Source of the DNA: Phascolomyces articulosus
Taxonomy: Eukaryota; Mucoromycota; Mucoromycetes; Mucorales; Lichtheimiaceae
Assembly (NCBI GenBank): GCA_025677815.1
Contig: JAIXMP010000003.1
Location: 1,178,001-1,242,000, forward strand
DNA: 64,000 nucleotides
Direction: 5' to 3'
Position numbers and translations under genes: made by a program. The notes beneath the pieces are model-generated. The model searched no databases, was not told where the DNA came from, and worked only from the letters and a program-made list of their open reading frames with translations. The first letter of the stretch is position 1, and the number at the start of each line of letters is the position of its first letter. Shown in pieces: positions 25,501-38,119 of this stretch.

Positions 25501-28500
25501 GGTCCAAACCATGAGTTATTCCGGATTTTTTGTGTATCGTTTATTGGTCCATGTTCCCGGTTCCATGGGTCAACGGATAACGCAAGAATTGGGAGATTAT
25601 GATGAAAATGGGATACATCGAGGCGCCATTCTTGCTCAACAACAATTCAATAAACAACAATTGGAACATAATATTCAACAAGTCGATATCAAAACCTTAT
25701 CGGGTAAACATGTTGCTGATGTACAACGTTTGGCTGTCAATGCCAAACATGGATCCCTTGTCTCATGTGGACAAGATGGTCGTATTATTCTTTGGCATGC
25801 GCAAGATGGAGAATGGATGGCACGACTTGATCGTATGCGACAAGCACATCATGGTGGTGGATTAGTGAAAGGTGATTTGAATCCACGTTATTTGAATCGA
25901 CGACGATTGGCTCATCTTAATTCAAATCAAAATAATTATATCAACAACAATAACACGAATAATAGAAAACAACGTGCCTTAATCCATAGTACACCCTCCC
26001 ATTTCACATGGTCCATGAAACAAATGGTGTCAGCACGATGTATCAAGATTGATCAAGGCAATAAATGGATTGCTTCAGGTTTTGACGATGGTATGATTCG
26101 TGTATGGGATATGGAAACCAGTTATTTATTACGTGAATTACGTGTGGAAACGGAAATCCCTATCCTTTTGGAAGAACAACATCAATCCCAACATGAATAT
26201 TTTCTTCATCTCAATAAAACGGAACCTTTGAATGGATTAAGATATCGACGTCATCATTTATCTTCAGAACCTTTATCGTCCTCTTCATCATCATTACCGC
26301 AACAACAACAACAGCCAACATCTACTACATCATCAACAGCAGCAACAACGACGACGACCAAACCTCATCGCCATCAAATTACTGATCGTGTGATTGCTAT
26401 TCAATTTGTGGGTGCCGTTGTAGAATATTGCCATCCTATTGTAGCTGAAGCAGCAGCAAAACAAGCCACGACGGATGATCATCATTCTTCTCAAAATTAT
26501 TTGGTTTCTGTACACAAAAGTGGTATCATTCGTGAATGGGACATTCTTTCAGGAGAATGTATTCAATCGATTCCTTCTCAACACAATCGAGATATTACTA
26601 TATTGCATGTGGTAGAATGCAAAGCACCTCATCCGAAATTGGGTGTCACTTGGGTATTTACTGCTTCCAAAGATGGTGTGGTAAAATGTTGGGAACGTCG
26701 TCGTGTGGATAATACCAAGGAATCCAATACCTCTGAAACGACTGTATGGACATGTGCATATACATTGAATGCTCATCAAGGACATGCTATTACTGCTTTG
26801 GCTACTGAACTTCCTGTAGGAGGAATGGGTGCTTTGGTTACTGGATCCAGTGATGGTGCTGTCAAAGTATGGAACTTTGAAACAGGAGAACCTGTTTGTA
26901 CCTTGGCAGCCGGTGGATTTATTAAACAACGTAACAAACAAGCACCCATGGTGGGAGGTCCTTTGTTAAAGTTCAGTCGTATACCGAAAAATAACAACTA
27001 CTCTTACAGCAATAATTATGATGGAAATATTCGTTACGATGGATTTAATACACAAACACGTACTAGTAGTAATAATACGAGCAGTCATGGTTTTTATGAA
27101 TCATCGCATGCTTCTATTTCTGAATCAGATCATCGTGGACCTATCACTCAAGTTGTCGTGAATCGTTATTGCGAAGTAGAAAATGGTCCTGGATTGTGTC
27201 GAGGATGTGATACATGTTTTGGAAACGGATTTCTCGTTGCTTCCTCTTCCAGTGATGAAACAGTCCATGTATGGCGTCTTGAACGTGCTGATGGTAGACA
27301 CGAAGGCAGCTGTACATTATGTACAAAAGATTATCACCAGAAACGATACCCAACACGTTCACGCAACGATGATAATAGTAACACCAACAATAGCACCAAC
27401 GGGAATAATATTAATAGCAACATCAGCCATAATAGTAATGATAGAAGTAAACGACCTCGACGATTGTCATCTCCTAGACGACGTGTCTATCGTCCTTCTC
27501 ACCATCATCAAACGACTTCAACCACTACATCCATTGCTGAAGCCATGGAATTGTTAGATATTGAACAATTAGGAGGTGAATCCAATATTGCTCTTGAACC
27601 CACATTTCTTGGTACCATTCATCAACATGCTGGACGAGGTCTTGTTTTTTGTAACAATATGGTACTCGGTGGTGTACGTAAAAACAAACAAGGTGATTGG
27701 GAAGCTTGGTTTGCTTCATTGAAATATTATGATCCATCTGAACAACAACAACATTCACATGATGATGATGACGACGATGACGATAGTGAAAAACCGCCTG
27801 TGATGATACCCGTTGAAACATTTTATTTGGAAAAATCCAAATCTCAAGATGCACATGATTCACAATCAATACCCCAGCATTCTAATTCGCCTCTTTTGGA
27901 ATCTTTATGGAACATGGTATTTGGTAATTTGTCATCATCAACAGCAAAACAACCAACTACTGAGAAATACAATCGACGTAATATGCATGTTAAAAAGAAC
28001 GATTCTCATGATGATGATGACGATGATGACGAATGCGATGAGGATGAATACGATGAAGCTTCTGAAATGCTTCCTTTTTCAACTGTACGACATGTCATCC
28101 CACTCAGTGGATCTGGTCTTGCCTGTGATTTTGGTAATTTCATCAAGGTGGTGTATGTGGATGATCGATGTCGAAAATTGGATTTTACAGGCACGACAAC
28201 GTCCAGTACTGGAAAAACAATCAAGACAACATCGACTGTATCTAATCTTGTGGTTAATACCACATCTTCAAAAAATTCCATTTTGGGAGGACAACAAAAG
28301 AAATCAGGGTCATCGTCTTCTTGCTGCGGTGGTAACAAGAAAAATTCACAATGTTGCGGTGGCAAAAATAGTGTCAATGGAAAGTGTTGTGGTGGAAAAG
28401 GACATGTCAATCGACGACGTACCACACCCATGGTCACTTCTTCACCTGCTACTACAACAACTCTTGGATGTAATATATCTGATTGTTCTTCTCAAGCCAA

Positions 28501-28555
28501 TTGTTCACGTGCTTCCGAATGCCATTTAGCAACACCTCGTTCCTTTGGTCATTAA
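22566..28555 (+). CDS. SREBP cleavage-activating protein (SCAP/Scp1) homologue with Cys-rich tail
   Basis: Endoplasmic-reticulum sterol sensor that escorts SREBP transcription factors. Exons 22566-23636, 23777-24110, 24210-24403, 24613-24795, 24938-28555; 5400 nt, 1799 residues (human SCAP about 1280). A first membrane helix lies at about 25-44, then a large loop, then a sterol-sensing domain (about 358-560) with HLLRSQFGLGLASVF, MVASIENTFLLTNAM and LLEMTFFMAVLAMNVKCVEL, which parallel human SCAP. A further helix lies at about 748-767 (VPSILLCVVLVGIIVWLTP). WD40 repeats follow: SCGQDGRIILWHA, SGFDDGMIRVWDM, VHKSGIIREWDI, ASKDGVVKCWER, GSSDGAVKVWNF and SSSDETVHVWRL. The extra length comes from Ser/Gln/Asn/Asp-rich loops and a Cys-rich C-terminus. 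The YIYF segment that binds Insig in animals is not recognisable where expected. Confidence 0.92.
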
Positions 28556-29709
28556 ATCTTTTATTTCTTTTCTTTCCTAATAATAATCTATTATCATTCT
28601 TTAATTCATATTTTACTCTATTCGTTCTCATCTCTCCACTTCTTCTTCTTCTTCCTTCTCCTCCTTTTATCTTTTGTTTAAATTCATTTTGCATTTGTAC
28701 ATTTTCTCTTTTTTATTATATATTTATATATATTCTCTCTTTTTTTTTCTTGATACCATTTTTTTCAGTATTTTTTTTCCTTCTAGTTATAGTAGTTTTT
28801 ATTTTTCATCACTCTTCTTTCTTTCTTTTTAATAATAATAATTATAACGTGTTGCTTTTTTTTTAGCTCTTACATTTTTTATGATGGATAACAATGAATT
28901 TTAATCTGTCTTAACAACTTTTTGATATTAAGAAGAAACTTTATTCTATTTGTGGCGCGCTGGAACAGGCTTTCTTATTCCAAGTCTTGTTCGAACATCT
29001 TTAAAAAATGAAAAGATGTGTTTATGCATAAAATATTGACTAGAACATCCATAGATGCTTGATTCTATAGCCATGGTAATAGATTAACTTTTTTCATGAT
29101 CATCCAATACATACATGCAGGGTGAATTCTTCTTTTTTCCTTCTATACATATATATCAAAAAACGACAACAGCAACAAAACAAGTGTTTTAATGCATTTT
29201 GGAATCTTATGTAGAATTTTACGCTGCTTCTATATTGAAGTAAAAAGCGAGTTTATTAAGTTGCTGGCTATAATTCATACGGTAAATGACAAACTGCGTT
29301 CTTACATAATAATAATAACGACTTCTTTATATTACTTATAATATAATGCGAGAAAAATGGATCTATTCGTTTTTACGTATATATCTTTATACATAACCGG
29401 AATCTTATACGTACAAACAAAAAAAAAAGGAGAAAACGTGTGGATTGCATTGATACAATCTCTACTATCAACATTATATTTATTATAGTTACCATATGCA
29501 GTAAAAAAATGACCGAGGTTAATGATGATGATGATGATGATGCACGGCGTAACTATATATACAAACATCTCTCTCCATTTGTAATGAAGAGGTTGGATGA
29601 TCATCCTATTATAAAAAGGGTCAAAAATCTTCTTTACATTCATTGTCTTCCTCTTACTATATCCATTTTTTTTATTTTAATCCACCCAACTATCTTCCAT
29701 TTCAACACT
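28556..29709. other. intergenic, T-rich then AT-rich
   Basis: Long T/C-rich 3' flank of the SCAP gene (28556-28870), then AT-rich DNA with no coding signal. A TATA element for the following small gene is listed separately. Confidence 0.6.
29610..29618 (+). promoter_or_regulatory. TATA box of small secreted-protein gene
   Basis: TATAAAAAG 92-100 bp upstream of the ATG at 29710, with a pyrimidine-rich stretch in between. Good match and spacing for a core promoter. Confidence 0.5.
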
Positions 29710-29970
29710 ATGTATACACGATTCAGTTTTGCTCTTACATTTGTGGCATTTTTTATTATTTCCTTGGTGAACGCAATTCCAATTATTCCTACAAGTGAAA
29801 AAATAGCAGAGGGTGGTGTGGTTCAGCTCCAGAATGATGTTTTAGAATTACTTTCTACAGATGGTGTTATTCTTCCAACCAAGTTGATTGGCCCTTGCTA
29901 CTTTGTAAGACTTGCCAAGGTGTGTCCACAGCCTACCATGACGACTCCTGATTCTTCCGAGCGACAATAA
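29710..29970 (+). CDS. small secreted protein, unknown function
   Basis: 86 residues, single exon. Residues 1-23 form a clear signal peptide (charged start, then FALTFVAFFIISLVNA before IPII). The mature part is about 63 residues with two cysteines (GPCYFV and KVCPQP), enough for one disulfide, and a hydrophilic tail. The reading frame extends upstream to 29440, but the TATA box at 29610 and the signal peptide both favour the ATG at 29710. No family recognised; it could be a small wall or effector-type protein. Confidence 0.5.
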   Translation: MYTRFSFALTFVAFFIISLVNAIPIIPTSEKIAEGGVVQLQNDVLELLSTDGVILPTKLIGPCYFVRLAKVCPQPTMTTPDSSERQ

Positions 29971-31651
29971 TACGGTTTTCAAACGCAATCATTATTATTT
30001 ATTTATTCATCATCATTTCGTTCTATTATATATTACATAGTTTACTATATACTACTGACATGATCCTAAACATTTTTTTTCTTTGATTTATTACTATTAT
30101 CGGTCAATTTACACTGTAATCCAAATTATTGTTTATGAACATTTATTTCATATTGATGTATTAAATGATATGCTCGATGATAGGAAGCAATTAAATCTTT
30201 TTAATTAAACTGATATAATAAAAAGTATATACATATAATATTGAATCTTCTTATTTACTTACGTATTATCCAGAAAGAGGATGGAAGTGTGTAATTACAG
30301 TGATGGATATATACAATATTATATATATTCAATTAATTCCTGAACTGTTAAAACAAGTTTACTATCTAAAGACATCTGTTACTTTGGCAGTTCCTATATA
30401 TTTTTTCTTCTTCTTTGTTAAAAACATATATACCATACAGTCAACCCTCTCTTTTTGCACTTTGAAAGTTTTACAAAATCTGTTGCATTAGATGAAGTTT
30501 TGCTGCACTTGGGAGTATAGCCATATTTCAATGATTATCAACATTTCAGCTGAAATTGTGTAACGCTCATACTAAATTATCATACATATTAATCAAAAAT
30601 GACAGCCTTTCTTTGTAGTATCATGTATCACAAATCGGACGGAGGAGAAAATAGCCTGAATATATATTATTAAAAAGAAAGAAAAACCCACCTGTCAATT
30701 TTCACTATAAAGAGTATAAATGGTAGTGTATGATTCTTGTCATACAATGCTAAGAGGATCTGGGATTCGGATCCAGTGCCGATGCGTTGGTGATCGATAT
30801 TTCAACCAATGGATAGCGTATTACCAATGAAGCGAAAAAACGCCAAATAGGAATTGTTTTGTTTCGCATTGTATTGTTTGGAGAGGAGGTTATATTTACA
30901 TTATACAAATGTATTATCATCTGCTAGATGGTACCAATCTATTAAAATATATCAAGTTGAGTTACTTGTATTTCTTCGTGTTATTATAGTAAATACGCCC
31001 ATCATTATTGTCAAGGAGAAAGGACATTGATATTTTGTGCATGGTAATAAAAATAGTTAACTCGAGCAGTAATTGTAAAAATTTGTTGGGGAGACGAGTT
31101 TCCCAAAGGAACAAAAAATAATGTGTCATTCATGGATGAGTTAAGTGATTGAAAGTGTTAAAAAAAAGGGCGCCAAGGAATCCGAACCGGGTTATCAATA
31201 ACTCAACGAACCAAAACCAGGATTTCTAATTTTTCCTATTTTTGAATAACCTATATATTTTATACTTAAGAGGGCAATGTTTATGTTTGCCGCAAGCAGT
31301 TTTATCATGTTGTTTCCACAAAGTGAATATTTATAACTATTAATAATAACAAAGATGAATGAGAAAAAAGTAGGTCGACTTATATAATAAAGATATAAGA
31401 TAGACCTATTCAATTCTTGTCCGTATCATAATTAAGGGTGAAAAGTTAGGAGATATCGCTTTTCAAGATGATCTAGTAGAAAAGGAGAGTGATAAGCGAT
31501 AATTGTTATTACTATGGTTTTTGAAATACCGAATGAAATACTTTTTTATGTTGTTCTAATAGCAACACCAATTCTTCCTTTTTTTTTTCTTTTTCCTTTT
31601 TCTTCTAACGCGTTTTTTTCTATTAATTTCTTTCTCTTTCTCTTTTATTAC
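29971..31651. other. intergenic
   Basis: AT-rich, no long or spliced coding sequence recognised. A self-complementary patch near 30757-30775 and a GC-richer patch near 31168-31195 do not fold as a tRNA. 31514-31651 is an in-frame hydrophobic extension of the next gene, which I read as leader. Confidence 0.55.
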
Positions 31652-34368
31652 ATGTCTGTTTCTTGTTTTCTTAACATAAAACAATGGTGTCGTAAAACCT
31701 GGCGTAACAACACAAAATTCTTAGAAATTCATTATACATATATTGGTCTATTATGTTTTATATCATCAGGATTTTATTACTTCCAACCTGGAACGACGTG
31801 GAATTATATTGATGCACTTTTCATGGCTACTTCTTCTGTTACCAATACCGGATTGAATACCATTGATATGTCCTCCCTCTCTTTATATCAACTTTTGTTA
31901 ATGTTTTTTACATCCATCCTCGGATCACAAGTCACTGTCTCCCTTGCGATTGTACTTGTACGAAAACATTTTTTCTCCAAACGATTTGAAGACGTCCTTT
32001 TATTTAATCGGGCCCAACGTTTACGAGAGCGAAATCAACGTCAGTTTCAAAAGAATCTAGCGGATATACATGCAAAAATGCGACATGAGCAACAGCAACG
32101 ATCTTCTTCAATCCGTCATCCTTTCCAAAATAATAATGGCAGTTCAAGAGGGAGTCCATATCGAAGCAGTACAATGCCAACCCATCATCGCGGCGTTTTG
32201 CCACGTCTGAGATCATCTGCTTCCATGGCACTTTTACAACCACTTCATTTAAAGTTGTTCAAATCTGCAACCGGAAAACAACAAAACAGCAACAACGAGC
32301 ATGATGCGATAATCAAAGAAAAACAGGAAATTTATGACAATTTACGAAAATTACGTGAAAAAGAGGACAAGGAAAAATCCATTCATCATTGTCACGACAG
32401 TGATACGACACAATATGACCAAAATGCGTCACTACCTTCATCCATGACAATCATACCAATGATGCAACGTTCAGACTCATCACCGAAATATAGTATTCCA
32501 ACAACAACAACAACAACAAATGGGATGGATCCACCAGCGGGATATACTACTTCCAGTAATGTATTGCATTCTGTAACATCAGTCTCTACAGCAAGACTGG
32601 CAGAGCATGCAGAGAAAATGACTGCACCACCCGTTTTACCAACCAATGTTGCTTTTGCACCCAATATAGATTACCAACGAAGTGAAGCCCGTAAAGAACT
32701 TGAACATGATCGACCGTATAAAGATTTATTATATCGAATTGCTGAGGGACGAAATGCAGATTCACCATTACAGCAAGATATGGAGGATGGAATGAGTATA
32801 GAAAATGCGGCTCAAAAAGAACGAGAAGAAATCAACAACATCATCCGAAGTGGGCCTATCCACAAACACGAATTAACACGAAAACAACGATATTGTATCG
32901 GTGGTGCCGAATACCGTGCCATTGATTTCTTATCCAAATTCATACCCATCATGTATTTTACAACCAATATTGTATTCAGTTTTGCTCTTCGGATATATAT
33001 TGCTGTTGATGGCTATGCCCAACAAGTCTTGAAAACATCCAATTCAACGGGTCCCATTGATCCATGGTTTTTTTCTTTTTTTACAGCGTTTTCCTCATAC
33101 AATAACTTGGGCTTAATTCCTCTAGCTGCAAGTCTCGGGCCTTTCGTTAATGCGCCTGCGCCTCTTTTGCTTGTGAGCATTCTTATCATTGCTGGTAATG
33201 TTGGTTATGCCATTGTCCTGCGTTTCTATATTTGGTGTATTTACAAGCTGTTGCCACGTTCTAGAAGTATGGATCGTGAAACGTTGAGATATCTTTTGGA
33301 TCATCCACGCCGTTGTTACACCAGTCTGTTTCGTACAGCACAGACTTGGTGGCTCGTTTTTGTGTTGATCACATTCAATTTGACAGAGTTGATTGTTTTT
33401 ATTGCTACCAATTATTGGTTGCCTGTATTGGATGGAATTCCGTGGGCATCTCGTATACTTGCCGGATATTTTCAAGGCGTTGCTACGCGTAATGGTAAGT
33501 AGAGGAAAATTTTAATCCAGAAAATCATATATATCTTTTCTGTCCTGCATAATTTGCTCTAATATACTTTCCATCTTATTGGATTCTTTAGCTGGTTTTA
33601 CGGCTGTCAATATTCTCCTCCTTAATCCAGGCACTCAAATTATTTACATTATTGCCATGTATGTCAGTGTTTATCCTGTCGGTATTTCCATCCGTAATAG
33701 TAATGTGTATCAAGAACGTGAATTAGGCATTTATAGCGCACCTTCCATCAATGAAGATGGGGAACAAGTGACAGAAGAAGAGGAACAAGCACCATCCAAA
33801 TTACGACGTTTTCCAACAATGAATAGTGTTGTCTCGGCAACAAAAAAGTTCATCCCCAAACGACCAAGTTTTTATGTCATGACACAGATACAAAGGACGG
33901 TGACACATGAAATATGCTGGGTGATTATTGGGATTTTTTGTATATGTATTATCGAAGCTGAAGCTATAATGTCATCGACACCCATTACAGCCTTGACCAT
34001 CATGTATGAAGCTGTCTCTGCGTTCGGTAATGCGGGATCATCCACTGGATATCCAGGGGTAACAACGTCGCAATCAGGAAATTATCACACTTTGAGTAAA
34101 CTTGTGTTAATTATACTTATGTATCGTGGTCGTCACAGAGGTAATAAAATAAATAGAAAAAAACACTGCTCTAAAAGTATATAATAATAACTAAAGTAAA
34201 AATATAGGTCTTCCATCCGCTATTGACCATGCTGTATTATTACCCTCTGAAACTTTGGAAAAGAAAGAAGAATGCGAACATAAATTACGAGAACGCCACG
34301 CTGAAATTATGGCTGAACAAAAGCTGGGCCACGCGCGTTGGCGTAGTCGTACATTTTCCATGGTTTGA
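31652..34368 (+). CDS. Trk-type potassium transporter (copy 1)
   Basis: Plasma-membrane K+ uptake protein of the TrkH/Trk1 superfamily. Exons 31652-33494, 33592-34140, 34208-34368; 850 residues. All four pore loops with their filter glycines are visible: SVTNTGLNT, SYNNLGLIP, RNAGFTAVN (across intron 1) and FGNAGSSTG. The first helix pair starts at HYTYIGLLCF. A hydrophilic loop of about 270 residues sits between the first and second membrane-pore units, as in yeast Trk1. The ATG at 31652 was chosen by comparison with copy 2; an in-frame ATG at 31514 would add 46 very hydrophobic residues but lies in a T/C-rich leader. Paralogue of the next gene, with the same two intron positions. Confidence 0.9.
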
Positions 34369-35244
34369 ACAAAGAACCACCAAAATGTATACACGCTTCT
34401 TGTTTTTACTCCTTAACAGGAGCTTGTTACAAAACTATATTTCTATTTATATACCTAACTTACCAATGTAATTAAGAAAAATTTTGTCAAAGTAACTATT
34501 AATAACTTATCATTATAATAGATTCATTTTTTTATGTTAATCATTTCATGCCATAATAATTTGTTCTTATATTCATTTTGAAGAAGAAAATTGCCTTTAT
34601 TTTAAGGATAAATGGAATGGAAAACGTTACCAAATATTCTTGGATAGAACCATAATATAAAATATGGTTTATAATGGTATTTATTTAATATGCATAAGAA
34701 TCAACATCGTGATGAATTTTAGGGACCCTGTTTCTTGAAAGATTGCATCAGGGGGATGCATTGAAATCTGAACTATTTTATTATTATTATCTTACAACCT
34801 ATAGAAACTGATGAATCCAGGCCGTTTTATTGTTATTACTTTTTCTTCTTATCCGCATTCATATACATTATTTTATACTATTACTTTATTACCATTGGTT
34901 ATTCTGTAGATGGAAAAGTATAACATATTATATCTTTAAACTTTTTTCGTTATTGTCCTTCTATACACACCTATGAGTATTAAACCATCACAGAATGAAG
35001 ATAACAAAGAGCTTTTCATTGATAAAAAAAAAAAGGCGGTTGATTTGAATAAGGAGACAAAGAAGCAAATAAACTTGAAGCACAACATTGGATAAACAAA
35101 TAACATATCATTAACCATAATAATAATAGTATGGATATGCAATTTGTTTTTCATTACTTCCTTTCCTCTTTTTCCATCTAACCACATTTAACAACAACAA
35201 CAGCAGCAGCAGCAGCAGTATCACACTTTGTTATTATTATTAAT
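34369..35244. other. intergenic between the Trk paralogues
   Basis: AT-rich, ending in a CAA/CAG-rich leader (35190-35218) before the second Trk start. No other gene seen. Confidence 0.6.
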
Positions 35245-37842
35245 ATGTATTTCTATTATTATCAAACCAAGATAAAACGTATATGGAATGAATATGTCAA
35301 CTTTTTAGTGCTGCACTATGTATATATTGGTATCTTATGTTTTATCGTCGCTGGCTTTTTTTACTTTGAACCTAATACTGAATGGCCCTTTATCGACACA
35401 CTTTTCATGAGTATTACAGCTGTGACCAACACTGGTACCAATTCAATTGATATGGCTGAATTTTCAGTCTACCAGCTCTTGCTGTTGTTTTTTGCCTCTA
35501 TTTTTGGCTCGCATATTACCATTTCCTTAGTCATTGTATTGGTCAGAAAACATTATTTTTCGAAACGATTCCAAGATGTATTGGCATACAATCGTGCTCA
35601 ACGTTTACGTGAACGAAGAAATAAACGACAATTCGGAAAGAACTTGGCCGACGTGCATGCAAGAATGCAGCAACAATTATCGGTATCAACCAGACATACT
35701 ACCAGAACAACACCTCCGTTCCGTAGTAATACAATGCCATCCACAAACCGTCATCGACAACGTCCAACAACAAGTGGTATTTTACCCTACTTTCGACCGG
35801 GTAATGCTGCAACATTTAGTTTTAATAATTTATTCAAAGGGAGACTAAGTAGCGATCATAATAATCACAACGACAGCAACAATATCAATGACGATAACGA
35901 TCATGTAAAAATAGATGAAAAAGAGAGACAAGAAATTTACGACACATTGCGAGCCTCCGAAAGGTCACTTCACGGTATTCCTTCAAAATCTAGGAACACA
36001 TTAAACCCTAATAATCCTTCATCCCCTGAAAATACACCACCCAGATCCATTTCATTGCCTAAAATAAATAATAACAGTAATCACGAATCACCAGAAGTTC
36101 CAGAATCAGCACAACCAAATATCGCATTTGCAGTCAATATAGACAACCAGCGATGGGAGGCACGTCAAGAATTACTACTTGAACAACATGACCGAAACCC
36201 ACTGGAATCTTCATCAATGCAACACCAAAAAAACATAAAAGATGAAGAACAGCAACACCATGAAGAAGAAATGGATGAATGTAGTATCTGGGATCATGAT
36301 CCTGCCCATAAACTTGAACTAACTCGTAAACAGCGATATAGTATTGGTGGGGCAGAGTATCGTGCCATTGATTTTTTATCCATCTTCATCCCCATTGTAT
36401 ATCTCATCACCACCCTCTTGTCTAGTATCGCCATGCGAATTTATATCGCCATAGATGTTTATGCACAAGAGGCCTTACGAACAGCAAATGACACTGGCCC
36501 TGTTGATCCTTGGTTATTTTCCTTTTTTGTTTGTTTTTCAGCTCATAATAATCTTGGTTTGGCTCCAACTAGTACAAGTTTAATGGCTTTTGTCAATGCA
36601 CCTTTCCCTCTCCTTCTCGTCAGTTTTCTTATTATCATTGGTAATGTCGGTTATCCAATAGTATTGCGATTTTACATATGGTGTATCTATAAAATACTAC
36701 CACAATCAAGAGTCATGGATCGAGAAACCTTGCGATACCTTTTGGATCATCCACGTCGATGTTACACCACTTTATTTCCAGCAACACAAACTTGGTGGCT
36801 CGTATTTGTGGTGATTGGAATTAGTTTGGTCGAATGGATTGTGTTTCTTACTACCAATTATTGGCTCCCAGTATTGGATGGAATTCCATGGGCTTCACGT
36901 ATTGTCGTTGGCCTTTTTCAAGGTGTTTCTACACGCAACGGTAATGCCATTTTTATTTATACATGAATATACTTGTCACCTATAATAACTCTATGATATT
37001 ATGTTATTAGCTGGTTTTACCGCTGTCCATATCCTCCTTCTCAATCCAGGGACTCAAATTGTTTACATTATAGCCATGTATATCAAGTCTTATCCAGTGG
37101 GTATATCGATTCGTAATAGTAACGTATATCAAGAACGAGAATTGGGTATTTACAGCGATGATATGACTCCTGACCATGAACTATCAACGGAACAACACCA
37201 TACATCGCCTAAACTACGTCGTTTTCCAACCATGAGTAGCGTAATGACAACATCGAAAAAACTCATTCCCAAACAACCAAGCTTTTATGTCATGACACAA
37301 ATCCAACGCATGGTGACACGCGAAATATGTTGGGTCATTATAGGTATTTTTTGTATATGCGTGATTGAAGCCGAAGCTATAATGAAACCCTCCTCAGCCA
37401 TTACTGCCTTGACTGTTACATATGAAGTTGTCTCTGCATTCGGTAATTCCGGATCGTCGACTGGATACCCAGGGGAAAATACAGCACAAGCAGGTAGTTA
37501 TCGTACTTTAAGTAAACTAGTGTTAATGGTACTCATGTACCGTGGCCGTCATAGAGGTAAAATAGAATAAAAAAGTTGTATATTTGGTTTATTTTTGTTG
37601 TACACAATAACTGTGGTGTGGGAATATATGAGCTATACCATAAATATTAATAATAATATTAATTAACAGGTCTTCCCTCTGCGATCGATCATGCTGTATT
37701 GTTGCCCTCGGAGCAATTGGATAAAAAAGAAGAACTGGAGAACCAGTTACGACAACGCCACGCCGTGTTAATGTCGCAACAAAGTTTATTAGTAGACCAA
37801 CCCTATCCTCGATGGCGAAGTCGTGCTTTCTCAATGGCATAA
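35245..37842 (+). CDS. Trk-type potassium transporter (copy 2)
   Basis: Exons 35245-36940, 37011-37556, 37670-37842; 804 residues. Pore-loop filters are intact: VTNTGTNS, HNNLGLAP, RNAGFTAVH (spanning intron 1) and FGNSGSSTG. Near-identical blocks shared with copy 1 include RKQRYSIGGAEYRAIDFLS, VMDRETLRYLLDHPRRCY and the C-terminal LPSAIDHAVLLPSE. The cytosolic loop after the first membrane-pore unit is the most divergent part and is Asn/His-rich. Tail-to-head arrangement, identical intron positions and phases, and high core identity point to tandem duplication. Likely plasma-membrane K+ uptake. Confidence 0.9.
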
Positions 37843-38119
37843 TAAAATTCCTCTTCTTTATTACATTTTTATTTTACTCCACCTTGTTATAATTATTATA
37901 ATTTATATCTATGTGAATTATTTTGTTTTTATGACAATAACAAACAAAAAATAATCACGCGTCGTTTTAGCGCCATAACACACTTGTCGGAGTCAGTAAT
38001 AAAAAAGGTGGGGCCTTCTTTTGCCATTTTTGCTTATTTATGCTTGGAGTAGCCAAGAATTTTTTTAGTTTCCTTTTCTTTTCACTTTCCACCTTTTTTT
38101 TCTCTCCCTTTTTTTATAT

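Noticed and set aside
27813..28529. 238-codon open frame overlapping the SCAP last exon
   Set aside because: A frame shadow of repetitive Asp/Ser/Cys codons; the SCAP frame is continuous and motif-supported.
30755..30780. Hairpin ctgggattcggatccag as an RNA gene
   Set aside because: A short stem with no further structure or conserved box.
31165..31200. tRNA-like stretch (ggaatccgaaccgggttat, T-arm-like on the minus strand)
   Set aside because: The T-stem does not pair, and no acceptor, D or anticodon arms can be placed in the flanking 80 bases.
31514..31651. 46-residue N-terminal extension of Trk copy 1
   Set aside because: T/C-rich leader-like sequence with no counterpart in copy 2; I chose the ATG at 31652.
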